A DNA stretch of 64,000 bases from Roseovarius faecimaris. GTDB taxonomy: Bacteria > Pseudomonadota > Alphaproteobacteria > Rhodobacterales > Rhodobacteraceae. The stretch covers positions 2,486,501-2,550,500 of the forward strand of contig NZ_CP034348.1 in assembly GCF_009762325.1 (NCBI RefSeq), given 5' to 3'. Made by a program: the position numbers and the translations under genes. Shown one piece after another: positions 27,026-34,996 of the stretch (the stretch's first letter is position 1; each line of letters opens with the position of its first letter). Below the pieces are notes generated by a model, which worked only from the letters and a program-made list of their open reading frames with translations, had not been told where the DNA came from and ran no database searches.

Positions 27026-28726
27026 TCATTGAAAATTTGCAATCGGCGATATGCGCGTTGGATGACCTACGAGATAATCCGCAATCGAACCAACATCGAT
27101 GGCGATGTTACCTGCAAGCTTTATGTCGTTGCACAAGAGCTTTCCGAGGAACCCTGCGGCGATCAGGTTCACTTTGCAATCCTTCTCGAGGATGCTGTCG
27201 CGTAGTCGCACATAGGTTGTGGCCGGGTCATCGTGATGTGATGTGTGTCCGAACTTTTCTTTGTATTTATGCTCCGCCGTAAGACGAACATGTTTAACAT
27301 CGATGCCGTAATTTTCCTTAAACGACGCTGTCAGGTCGTGACAGGATACCAGGCCAATCTCGCTGACATCTGACAGCAAATCGCCCAGAAGGTTCCAGTA
27401 GAAGAGGTCGGTGTGGATATGGGACGAGACAAGGCAAGTTTCGCTAAAACCGAGATGCGGCGACGGTACGCCCGACATCTCTGCGGTCGTGTCATCTTGG
27501 ACCATCCCTCTGTCAACCTGATCAGAGAGCCATTCGAGGATAGCCCTGAGCCCACGGGCGTTTGGAGTGTTCATGAAAAACAAGCGCCCCATCGAATGCA
27601 CGCAACGATGGAAGGGTGGAACCCCCAGAAAGTCGGCATTGCAGATCGCATTCTTCAGCAGTTTCTCTGCTTCCAAAGCGTCGGCATCTGAATAGAAACG
27701 CTCTCCCCACCAGATGGATTCCGTTTCCCTACGATCAGACAGGAGGAACTCCTTGATATCATCGGGGTATGGCAAGAACCGGCCCTCTCCGTCTCCCAGT
27801 CGTATCAAGGATGTAGGCGTCTCCTGTCGGATCCGGTTTTTCAGGATATTCACAACACGCTTTGCGTCCCAGTAACAGGACGCCGAGTGCAGCAAGCTGT
27901 CTTGCGCCGCGTCTTCGAGCTTTGCCAGCAGCTCCAGTACAGGTTTCAGATGTGAATGCGCCTCTGACTGGCAATGATCCAGGCCCGTTGCCTTTATGGC
28001 CTTGTCAAATTCGCACCGCGTTTGCCACAGCTCTTCCTGCTTAACTTCCGGGTGCAGCTTACTACGCAAAACGACATAGTCCTTTACTCTGCTACACGCC
28101 ATCTGCACCGCTGTTGAACCGGAAATACCCAAATCGGAAGTCCCCAGAATTGTGAGCATCCGGTCAAGGTCTTCGTTGGCCATGAACAGGCACTGCGTGA
28201 GATAACCCTCAAGTTGCTGCGATGCGTTTCTCTCCTTCAGGCGGCGCAAGACGGCGATTACTTCTTGGGTTTTCAGGATGTTGGGAGGGATGTGGCAACA
28301 TGTATCGAGCCACGCTTCGACCCCATGCGTCTGGGTGACCAGATCCCGTTCCCGCTTCACGCCTTCCAAACCTTCAAGCATGAAAGAAGAGCGCACCCCA
28401 ACTGCGTACAAGTATTTGAAATCGTCGACTCTTCCGCTGCAGAAATGTCTTACCAACCGGCGGGCTTGTGCAAAATCATGTTGTGCGAACAAGTTAAGGG
28501 CCTCAGCCGTGACCAGTTCCTTAGGAGTACCCGCAAGTGTTGCCTGAAATTCGAGTTCTGAAAAACTCGTCAGCAGCACCTTATATGCCGGGTGCAGCGT
28601 GTCCACTTCAAGAAACGACGCCAACCAGACACTGTTGGCAAGCTCCAACCGACCCTCGCGACATGCCGCAATGATCCTGTCCAGATCATTTCCCAAAACC
28701 GCCTTTTTCGATTTGAATATCCACAT
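27026..28726 (-). CDS. GT-D fold glycosyltransferase domain protein with unrecognised N-terminal half, 566 aa
   Basis: The C-terminal part (about residues 290-566) shows GT-D fold features: SLIRLGDGEGRFLPYP, the acidic donor/metal motif region of this family, and near the end VNLIAAGFLGKLLCNDIKLA followed by IAIDVGSIADYL, matching the family's usual ending. It may transfer a sugar to a protein or cell-surface polymer. Residues 1-280 form an apparently helical region that I do not recognise, with many Cys residues but no regular spacing. The gene is a singleton on the minus strand, looks visibly less GC-rich than its neighbours and lies beside a transposase remnant, suggesting transfer. No signal peptide or membrane segment is evident. 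Confidence 0.65.
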   Translation of the reverse strand: MWIFKSKKAVLGNDLDRIIAACREGRLELANSVWLASFLEVDTLHPAYKVLLTSFSELEFQATLAGTPKELVTAEALNLFAQHDFAQARRLVRHFCSGRVDDFKYLYAVGVRSSFMLEGLEGVKRERDLVTQTHGVEAWLDTCCHIPPNILKTQEVIAVLRRLKERNASQQLEGYLTQCLFMANEDLDRMLTILGTSDLGISGSTAVQMACSRVKDYVVLRSKLHPEVKQEELWQTRCEFDKAIKATGLDHCQSEAHSHLKPVLELLAKLEDAAQDSLLHSASCYWDAKRVVNILKNRIRQETPTSLIRLGDGEGRFLPYPDDIKEFLLSDRRETESIWWGERFYSDADALEAEKLLKNAICNADFLGVPPFHRCVHSMGRLFFMNTPNARGLRAILEWLSDQVDRGMVQDDTTAEMSGVPSPHLGFSETCLVSSHIHTDLFYWNLLGDLLSDVSEIGLVSCHDLTASFKENYGIDVKHVRLTAEHKYKEKFGHTSHHDDPATTYVRLRDSILEKDCKVNLIAAGFLGKLLCNDIKLAGNIAIDVGSIADYLVGHPTRISPIANFQ

Positions 28727-28774
28727 GAGTGTCCCGCGCTCATCGGGTGATCAGATTCGATGTCTACTGCAAAT

Positions 28775-28799
28775 CGGGGTCGGAGTTCACCCCGTTTTT
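28775..28799 (+). terminator. Hairpin with T run, terminator-like or insertion-sequence end
   Basis: CGGGGT (28775-28780) pairs with ACCCCG (28789-28794) around an eight-base loop and is followed by TTTTT on the plus strand. No plus-strand gene ends here. The minus-strand form, GGGGTGAACTCCGACCCC, sits about 25 bases beyond the transposase stop and could instead be part of the element's terminal repeat. Confidence 0.4.
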
Positions 28800-28818
28800 G
28801 CTCAGACCCTCCGGCAAC

Positions 28819-28911
28819 CTATCGGGTTTGGGTCAGTTGGTCCTCAAATGCCCCCGGCGTCAAGTTCCCGACTGATGAATGCGGCCGCAGGTCGTTGCAG
28901 CCCACTATCGC
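28819..28911 (-). pseudogene. IS3-family transposase (OrfB) C-terminal remnant
   Basis: About 30 codons end at a TAG (28819-28821) and read CNDLRPHSSVGNLTPGAF followed by EDQLTQTR. The N-x-x-R-P-H-S-x-x-G-x-x-T-P pattern is the typical C-terminus of IS3-family integrase-type transposases. Upstream codons in the same frame do not continue the match, so only the 3' tip of the gene survives. It marks a past insertion or rearrangement between the GT-D gene and the biosynthetic cluster. Confidence 0.75.
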
Positions 28912-29152
28912 TCCATTCATCCTGTCGCGGGTGTCATAGGACGACGGGAACCATGACGTGGTCATGCAAACCTGGCAAAAGCGGCTCTTGAGCGCCGCGA
29001 CGCAGGCCGTGTGTCTTGTTTTCAATGCCAGAAGAACACCAGCGCGGCCTTGGCCTGATCTGCCTGCCGCGAAAACCGGTTGAACAGCCTGGGGCCAACC
29101 TGCAACGGAAGCGCCCCAAACCGTCAAGAAAACCTGTGCCGGGGTGCGCCCC

Positions 29153-30013
29153 TTACAGCCGTCCCATGCCGATGAACAATTGGCGATCCTGATCCTTGAT
29201 CGCCCGGCGTCCGTGCATGACGCGGGTATTGTCGATAACGGCAACATCCCCGTCCTGCCAATTGATCTCAACCGTGTATGTCTCGGCGATATCGCGGAGC
29301 TCTTCGATTTCGTCAGAAGAAACGGTGCCGCCCTCGTCCAATGTGTAGACCGGTGGCTCATAATTATGCGACGGCCCCAGAAGAGCATTCGCAAAGGCCT
29401 GCCCGCCAGATACTGAGGACGCACGCACCGGAGACACCTTGATGCGGTATTCGAGCGATCCGTCATCATTCAGCGTGAAGTCCTGATCCGGGATCGCCGC
29501 CTTGAATTGCAAGATATGCTCATGTGTAACCTCTTCGGGTTCACTGATGGCCGGGTGTTCATTTGCAAGATAGCGTTTCCACAAAGCCTCGGGCAAAGTG
29601 CGGGTGACCATCATACGTTGGGACCAACGCGCCTTTTGTTCCTCGGAAAAGGCGTCGAACACGCGGCGGCCATCACATATCGTCGTTTGCGACCCCTCAA
29701 AAGCTGCCTTGGTGCTGTAAAAGGCAACGATATCGGGGCAGACGGGTGTATTGCCATTCTCGATATGAAGGCCAATCGGCCCAACACCCGCGTCGACTTT
29801 CTGGGTGTTTTTCTCGGAATACTCGCGGGCCGGATCGAAGGTGATCGTTTTGCACAGCTTTGACGTGATCTCGCTGAACGCGGGCATGTCCATGTCAAAA
29901 CCACGCAATAGGGTCCAGCCATCGGACGCGAGGTGATTGTTGATTTGTTCCAGAACTACGGGCGTGACAGTGTCTGTGCCTGCCTCGCTGGCGCGGATAA
30001 CATTATAGCTCAT
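29153..30013 (-). CDS. TauD/TfdA-family 2-oxoglutarate-dependent oxygenase, 286 aa
   Basis: I start at the ATG at 30013 (MSYNVIRA); the open frame further upstream overlaps the SDR gene and is not convincing. The jelly-roll iron site is seen as GLHIENGN (first His with the acidic Glu of an H-x-D/E motif), and the distal His and 2-oxoglutarate Arg in NTRVMHGRRAI and DRQLFIGMGRL. It should use Fe(II), O2 and 2-oxoglutarate to hydroxylate or desaturate a substrate. It closes the minus-strand cluster with the SDR, ligase and thermostable-hemolysin-family genes, 25 bases after the SDR. The similarity to clavaminate-synthase-like enzymes fits an amino-acid-derived or carrier-bound substrate. Confidence 0.85.
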   Translation of the reverse strand: MSYNVIRASEAGTDTVTPVVLEQINNHLASDGWTLLRGFDMDMPAFSEITSKLCKTITFDPAREYSEKNTQKVDAGVGPIGLHIENGNTPVCPDIVAFYSTKAAFEGSQTTICDGRRVFDAFSEEQKARWSQRMMVTRTLPEALWKRYLANEHPAISEPEEVTHEHILQFKAAIPDQDFTLNDDGSLEYRIKVSPVRASSVSGGQAFANALLGPSHNYEPPVYTLDEGGTVSSDEIEELRDIAETYTVEINWQDGDVAVIDNTRVMHGRRAIKDQDRQLFIGMGRL

Positions 30014-30038
30014 GGGGGTGTCCTGTAGGGTCTGAGTG

Positions 30039-30830
30039 TTAGGAAGAGGGCAGCGGCTTGAGAGCCGCGAGCGTCTTGGGGTCGCGTGCCTGCGCGCCGA
30101 CCGATTTATCGACAAGCGATGGAAACAAACGCTGGATTTTGACAAAGAAACGCTCGGGGCCTTTGGGAAAGCACTCGCGCTTCCCTTTCAGGATGGCGTT
30201 CCACGCCTGAGTTGCAACGGTCTCGGCAGAGTCCAGCGTCATATCCATCGGCTCGACCAAAGCGGCGAAACTGCTTTCGGCGGCAGTGCGGGTCGCTCGT
30301 GGGGCGACATATGTCACGCCAATGCCCGCGCCCGACAATTCGCGCCGCAGTGCATCCGAGAACCCGCGCAACCCGAATTTGGTGGCGGAGTATCCGGCGA
30401 AGAACGGATAACCGATATCGCCAAACACCGAGCCGATATTGACGATGCGGCCGTGCGAGCGACGCAGCGCCGGTAGCAGGTCGCGCGTCAGCGCCATCGG
30501 GGCAAGCAGATTGGTCGTCGTCATCCGCTCAAGATCGGTGTCGGACATATCACCGATATGTCCCACGCTGAGCACGCCCGCATTGTTGATCAGAATGTCC
30601 AGCGCCGGGCCCACCACCTCCGCGATTGCCGCGCGCCCCTCGGGCGTGGTGACGTCCGCCGCAATACAGCGCATATCGGCGCCGCCACAATCCGAACGGG
30701 TCTGCTCAAGCGTGGCCAGTGTGCGGCCGGCAAGGATCAGGGTGAAACCGTTTGATGCAGCCTCCTTCGCCAAGGCCCGGCCGATGCCGCTACCGGCGCC
30801 GGTGATAAGAACTGTTTTGGTGTGTGTCAT
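30039..30830 (-). CDS. Short-chain dehydrogenase/reductase, 263 aa
   Basis: A classical SDR with the cofactor motif ITGAGSGIGRALAKEA (residues 10-25), the structural ILINNAGVLS, a catalytic Ser in IVNIGSVFGD and Tyr/Lys in GYSATKFGLRGF. The C-terminal tail (about residues 205-263) is long and basic and may form an amphipathic membrane-associating segment. The start overlaps the stop of the ligase gene in an ATGA junction. It probably reduces a keto group or oxidises an alcohol in the product made by the neighbouring enzymes. Confidence 0.92.
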   Translation of the reverse strand: MTHTKTVLITGAGSGIGRALAKEAASNGFTLILAGRTLATLEQTRSDCGGADMRCIAADVTTPEGRAAIAEVVGPALDILINNAGVLSVGHIGDMSDTDLERMTTTNLLAPMALTRDLLPALRRSHGRIVNIGSVFGDIGYPFFAGYSATKFGLRGFSDALRRELSGAGIGVTYVAPRATRTAAESSFAALVEPMDMTLDSAETVATQAWNAILKGKRECFPKGPERFFVKIQRLFPSLVDKSVGAQARDPKTLAALKPLPSS

Positions 30831-32263
30831 GACGCGATCCTTTGTGCGGCTGTCGCCAGCGCGACGGCGGGGCGGGTATTGATAAGCTCCGAAACAACGG
30901 TGCGGTTGGGGGTTCCGGCCGGGTAGAGCAACCCTGGCTCTGACGGGTCGGCAAGGATGACAGCCTCGGGCCGGGCATAGAGCGGCAGATCGGTGAGATG
31001 GCTTTCAATCCGCGCCATATCAACAGGAGCAGCAGCCACAACGATCAGCACCAAGGCGCCGTCCGACTGGCGCAGCCCAAGCGCGGATCCTGCGACGCGC
31101 GGGTCCGCATTGACGCGTTGTTCAACCCATTCGGGCGAGATATTGCGCCCCGATCCGGTCACGAGCAGAGCGTCCTTGCGCCCGTCGATGACCAAGCGGC
31201 CTTCGTCAAAATGCCCCATGTCACCGGTTCGCCAAACATCCGGGGCTGCCGCGCGGTTGAGGTAGCCCGACATGATCGTGGGGCCCGAAACCACGATTTC
31301 GCCAGCGTCCAGTGTGACCTGCACGCCTTCCAGTGGCGCCCCGACTGTTCCGGGATAGTTGTCACCTGGCCTGTTCATTGCGACGACGGCACAACATTCC
31401 GACAGCCCGTACCCCTCATGAACGGGGATACCTGCTGCAATGGCTTTGCCGATCAATGACGGCGCGCAAGAAGCGCCCCCGACCGCGACAAAGCGCAGAC
31501 TGTCCGAGGCGCGGCGATCTTCCAATGCGTCAACCCATCTGCTCAATATCGCTGGGGCCAGCAGACTTGTGGTGGGCCGGACCTCCTCGAAAGCGTTCAC
31601 CAATGGATCGATCGGGGCACCGAAGAGTGCCTTGGTCGCTTCGAACCGGAACACGGTCTTTGCTCCGGATACAACGGGAAGGAAGATACCGCAGATTTGT
31701 TCCAGCAGCTGAGCCAGCGGCAAAACAGACAGATGCGTATCCGATTCATCCGCCTGAACCACATTGCTGAGCGCGGTAATCGAGGCGCTCAACTGGCGGT
31801 CGCCAAGAACGACCCCTTTGGGTTTGCCGGACGAGCCCGAGGTATAGATGACCCGCTCAGCGCCGCCGATATAGGGGCGCATGGTGAGCGTGACAGATGG
31901 GATCGACGCGGCATCGACCATCTTGAGACGTGGCAGTGCCCTGAACAGTTCCGGATTGTTCGTGATGACCGTTCCGACACCTGCATCCATGAGCACATGA
32001 GCATTCTGGGCATTGCTGAAAAAGAATGGCAAAGGAACCTGCCGCTTGGCGCACAGCGACAGCGCAAGATCCGCCACGACATAGTCGATACCGCCAGCCA
32101 ACCCGATCGCCACGATCGCGCCTGCATCGTCCAGTTCACGGGCCAGGTGCTCGACACGGGAAGCAAGGCATTGCCAGGTGACAGAGCCTGCGTCATCCTC
32201 GAAGGCAATGTCGTTAGGGCGCGTGGCGGCGTGGTGGCGCAGTGCATCAAAGACCTGTTTCAT
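30827..32263 (-). CDS. AMP-binding (acyl-CoA ligase-like) enzyme with atypical C-terminus, 478 aa
   Basis: An adenylate-forming domain with A3 motif VIYTSGSSGKPKGV, A5-like GYGLSECCAV, and WRTGDMGHFDEGRLVIDGRK, all intact. The C-terminal subdomain is short. Where the catalytic lysine is normally found (x-G-K-x) the sequence reads PAGTPNRTVVSELI, so the lysine appears lost. The enzyme may form an acyl-adenylate and pass it to another protein, or carry out only half of the usual reaction. The start overlaps the stop of the thermostable-hemolysin-family gene (TAATG), indicating coupling. No carrier-protein domain is fused. Confidence 0.88.
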   Translation of the reverse strand: MKQVFDALRHHAATRPNDIAFEDDAGSVTWQCLASRVEHLARELDDAGAIVAIGLAGGIDYVVADLALSLCAKRQVPLPFFFSNAQNAHVLMDAGVGTVITNNPELFRALPRLKMVDAASIPSVTLTMRPYIGGAERVIYTSGSSGKPKGVVLGDRQLSASITALSNVVQADESDTHLSVLPLAQLLEQICGIFLPVVSGAKTVFRFEATKALFGAPIDPLVNAFEEVRPTTSLLAPAILSRWVDALEDRRASDSLRFVAVGGASCAPSLIGKAIAAGIPVHEGYGLSECCAVVAMNRPGDNYPGTVGAPLEGVQVTLDAGEIVVSGPTIMSGYLNRAAAPDVWRTGDMGHFDEGRLVIDGRKDALLVTGSGRNISPEWVEQRVNADPRVAGSALGLRQSDGALVLIVVAAAPVDMARIESHLTDLPLYARPEAVILADPSEPGLLYPAGTPNRTVVSELINTRPAVALATAAQRIAS

Positions 32264-32850
32264 TACGATGCCTCTGCCGCAAACGGAACGGCGCGCGCGC
32301 GGGGGGACAAGACAACAGGCTGATCCAGCACCTCCCTGAATGAGCACACTCTCGGGTCTGTTTCGTAATAGCTTCCCCAGTCCTGGGGGTTCGCCACCTT
32401 GGAAACCTGCGCGCAGGCCAGTTCAGTGAATTCAAGCCCCGTTCTTCGAAGCAGCCGCCGGAGCGGCGCGGTGGCCGTGAACACACCGCAGCTCATACCA
32501 TTCTCGCGGCCCCATTCGATCATCCGGTCCAGCATCGGCAACACCGGAAACGGTGTCGTGGAAGCAAGCGAGACGACTTCCATGATCTGTTCTGCGGGCA
32601 CATCAACATTGGCGACGCCCTGCAAGGCTGTTGAAAAATCTGAATTCAGATAGGCATCCGAGAAAAACCCGTCTTTCACGGTCTGGATACCAGCCGCACA
32701 CAGAATTTCTCCGTCAAGGCGCTGAGCAACAACCAGGAGCGGGGCAAACTCACGAAGCTTGGCACCATAGGTGTTCCAGTAAACATCTCTGATATGGGCT
32801 TCTGCTTCTGCGCGGCCCGTGCAGGTACCGCTTAAAAATTCGATCTTCAT
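32263..32850 (-). CDS. Thermostable-hemolysin family protein (GNAT-like), 195 aa
   Basis: The ATG at 32850 is preceded by GAGG five bases upstream and decides the start. Sequence features match the thermostable hemolysin (T_hemolysin) family: HIRDVYWNTYGAKLREFAPL, a central CAAGIQTVKDGFFSDAYLNS, QIMEVVSLAST and LRRLLRRTGLEFTELACAQ. The order of strands and the E-V-V-S-L-A segment recall GNAT-fold acyltransferases and LuxI-type synthases, so an acyltransferase role is more plausible than pore formation. There is no signal peptide. It is the first gene of the biosynthetic group and lies 94 bases after the histidine kinase gene. Confidence 0.8.
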   Translation of the reverse strand: MKIEFLSGTCTGRAEAEAHIRDVYWNTYGAKLREFAPLLVVAQRLDGEILCAAGIQTVKDGFFSDAYLNSDFSTALQGVANVDVPAEQIMEVVSLASTTPFPVLPMLDRMIEWGRENGMSCGVFTATAPLRRLLRRTGLEFTELACAQVSKVANPQDWGSYYETDPRVCSFREVLDQPVVLSPRARAVPFAAEAS

Positions 32851-32944
32851 ACCAACCTCAACTTGCTGTGTTCTGGCCCGTTGAGGTTTCATCGCGCATC
32901 TGACTTACATCAGACTTACAGAACCGGGAAAAATCATCCGATTT

Positions 32945-34309
32945 CTAAAGGTCGTCATTCGCAACAAAAGAGAAGACGCTGCCCCCGCCTTCGCGGTCTT
33001 CAATCGAGACCGAAGCATTGTGGCAATCAGCGACAGATTTCACGATGGCCAGGCCAATTCCGGACCCGGTGCTGCTGGCACAGGCCTGCATCCCCCGGTT
33101 AAACCGCTCGAAAAGCGCTGACTTCAAATTGTCAGGCACCCCCGGTCCGCGGTCGAGAACGCGCCAGCCGGCCGGATTGGACAAAACCTCGATTTCCACT
33201 TCGCTGTGTCTGGGGGTGTAGTGCAGTGCGTTGCGTATGAGATTGCCGAGGGCAATGCTCAAAAGGCCAGCATTCCCGTTCAACTGGGCGTCACGCGCAC
33301 CGCGCACGGAAAGACCGCGCCCCCTGCCCACCGCATCGCTTGCAAACATCATTGCCGTTTCGGTGGCCAGGGCGTGTAAATCCACAGGTTCGAATTCCGA
33401 TGTCGCCGCAGCTTCGGATCGAGCAAGATCGATAAGCTGACTGAATATTCTCTCAAGCTGATCAGCGTCTTGCGACAAAGTCTCTTTGAGGGCCGGATCA
33501 TCAATCCGGTCGATGGTGGACTTCAGCACAGCAATGGGGGTGCGGATCTCATGCGCGACATTTGACGAGAAATCCCGCTGCGCTTTGTACCCTTGTTCCA
33601 GGCGGTCAAACGCGTCGTTAACATCCTCGATCAAAGGTAAAAATTCGGTCGGCACTGTGTCGGCCTCAAGTCGGCGGTTCGCGGCGAGCGGGCCGATTTT
33701 GCGAGCCTGCTCGGACAAAGCGCGCAAAGGCGCGAGCGAACGGCGGGTCGCAAACAGTGCCGCGCCGATAACCATTGCGACGCCAAGGACGACCCACCAG
33801 ATCTCCTCTTCGATCTCGTGCATCAGCTTGGAGAACCGTGTCTCGTCATTCCATTTGGGGTATGTCGATACAAGGACATAGATGTCTTGGCCCATGATCA
33901 TCACCCGCAGACCAAGGCCAATCCGATCACCCGGCAGGACGATAGAACCCGGCGTTCCCAGCTCTAGCCGGGCAAGCTGTTGCCAGATTCGGTCAGATGT
34001 TTCACTGCCTGCCACAGCGGTGCCATCCTGAGCAAAGACGGTGTAGCGAAAGTTCCCCTCGGGGCCCTGAAATCGCAATGCGTTACGGTCCAGACCAAAC
34101 CCTTCAAGCGCCGGATCAATCTGGCCGATCACCTCTTTGGCTTCATCGACCATCGCATCTTCGAGGTTTTCTTCCAGGTGCTCGTTGAATTCGCTGATCA
34201 GCACGACACCAGCAAGCACCGTGCACAGGCTCAATGCCCCGATGATGTTCAGCAGCAGCCCCCTCTTCAGGGAGCGCTCGGCGCCAAACAGGAAGGTCCA
34301 AACGCTCAA
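32945..34309 (-). CDS. Sensor histidine kinase, 454 aa
   Basis: A membrane kinase with a first segment at about residues 17-38 (LLLNIIGALSLCTVLAGVVL), a periplasmic sensor loop of about 130 residues, a second segment near 170-190 and a HAMP-like linker. The phosphoacceptor is in SSNVAHEIRTPIAVLKS, and the ATPase domain has NLIRNALHYTP (N box), LDRGPGVPDN (G1) and GSGIGLAIVKSVAD (G2). It overlaps the response-regulator gene by four bases. With a biosynthetic operon directly downstream on the same strand, it may sense the product, or an envelope signal linked to the DUF6134 protein. Confidence 0.93.
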   Translation of the reverse strand: MSVWTFLFGAERSLKRGLLLNIIGALSLCTVLAGVVLISEFNEHLEENLEDAMVDEAKEVIGQIDPALEGFGLDRNALRFQGPEGNFRYTVFAQDGTAVAGSETSDRIWQQLARLELGTPGSIVLPGDRIGLGLRVMIMGQDIYVLVSTYPKWNDETRFSKLMHEIEEEIWWVVLGVAMVIGAALFATRRSLAPLRALSEQARKIGPLAANRRLEADTVPTEFLPLIEDVNDAFDRLEQGYKAQRDFSSNVAHEIRTPIAVLKSTIDRIDDPALKETLSQDADQLERIFSQLIDLARSEAAATSEFEPVDLHALATETAMMFASDAVGRGRGLSVRGARDAQLNGNAGLLSIALGNLIRNALHYTPRHSEVEIEVLSNPAGWRVLDRGPGVPDNLKSALFERFNRGMQACASSTGSGIGLAIVKSVADCHNASVSIEDREGGGSVFSFVANDDL

Positions 34310-34983
34310 ATCGCACGTTCCCTGAGAATGTAGCCGATACCACGCAGATTGTGGATTTCGATGGACGCCCCCTTTTCGGCCAGCTTCTTGCGAACCCGGT
34401 GGGTCAGAACCTCGATAGCATTGGGTGTTGCTGCGTCATCGAAGCCGTAAAGAGCGTTTTCAATGGCATCTTTTGTGATCACCCTGTCGGACCTGCGCAA
34501 GAACAGCTCCAGCAGGGCAAGCTCACGTTTGGAGAAAGCACAGGTAGCGCCGTCAATGGCCATTGAGCGCTCCGCTGTCTCAAAGGTCACATTTCCAAAC
34601 GACAGGGTCATCCCAAGCGCCCCGCCCGGACGCCGCAAGACGGCATTGATGCGCGCGATCAGCTCTGCAACCGCAAAAGGTTTGACAAGATAGTCATCGG
34701 AACCGGCGTTCAGCCCCTTGATCCGATCGTCCAGCGCGTCACGTGCAGTGCAGATAATCACAGGGGTGTTCGGATTGACCTCCTTGATATCCGGCAGCAG
34801 GTCCAACCCATCCCTATCGGGAAGACCCAAGTCGAGGATGACTGCATCGTATTCAAAACTCTTGGCGGAATGCAAAGCGTCGGCCACCGTATGAACCACG
34901 TCCACCACAAAACCCGCATCGCGCAAGCTGGCGCTCGTGTTGAGCGCCAGCTTCTGATTGTCTTCCACATAAAGAAGCCGCAT
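34306..34983 (-). CDS. OmpR-family response regulator, 225 aa
   Basis: I choose the ATG at 34983 (MRLLYVEDNQKLALN), where the receiver domain begins; the longer frame runs into the upstream gene. The receiver has acidic EDN near residue 8, phosphoacceptor Asp in AVILDLGLPDRDG and Lys in DDYLVKPFAVAEL. The C-terminal winged helix (about 125-222) has SKRELALLELFLRRSD and VLTHRVRKKLAEKG, as in OmpR/PhoB. It pairs with the overlapping histidine kinase gene and follows the DUF6134 gene by 13 bases. Its likely targets are this operon and the biosynthetic genes. Confidence 0.94.
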   Translation of the reverse strand: MRLLYVEDNQKLALNTSASLRDAGFVVDVVHTVADALHSAKSFEYDAVILDLGLPDRDGLDLLPDIKEVNPNTPVIICTARDALDDRIKGLNAGSDDYLVKPFAVAELIARINAVLRRPGGALGMTLSFGNVTFETAERSMAIDGATCAFSKRELALLELFLRRSDRVITKDAIENALYGFDDAATPNAIEVLTHRVRKKLAEKGASIEIHNLRGIGYILRERAI

Positions 34984-34996
34984 CCGGCAAATTATC

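Larger units (their letters stand above)
28727..29152. other. Gene-free stretch with insertion-sequence debris
   Basis: This stretch of about 425 bases lies between the GT-D gene and the TauD-type oxygenase gene. It contains the 3' end of an IS3-type transposase (28819-28911), a hairpin with a T run (28775-28799), and about 240 bases (28912-29152) in which no reading frame resembles a known protein. The most likely explanation is a decayed insertion element plus scrambled flanking sequence. Confidence 0.55.

Noticed and set aside
28819..29469. Complete 216-codon transposase gene
   Set aside because: Only the last 30 codons resemble a transposase; the rest of the frame overlaps the oxygenase gene on a different frame and has no domain.
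30827..32263. AMP-binding enzyme as part of an NRPS
   Set aside because: No carrier, condensation or thioesterase domain is fused or adjacent, so a stand-alone activating enzyme is more likely.
32263..32850. Pore-forming toxin
   Set aside because: No signal peptide, no amphipathic pore segment and tight coupling to biosynthetic enzymes.
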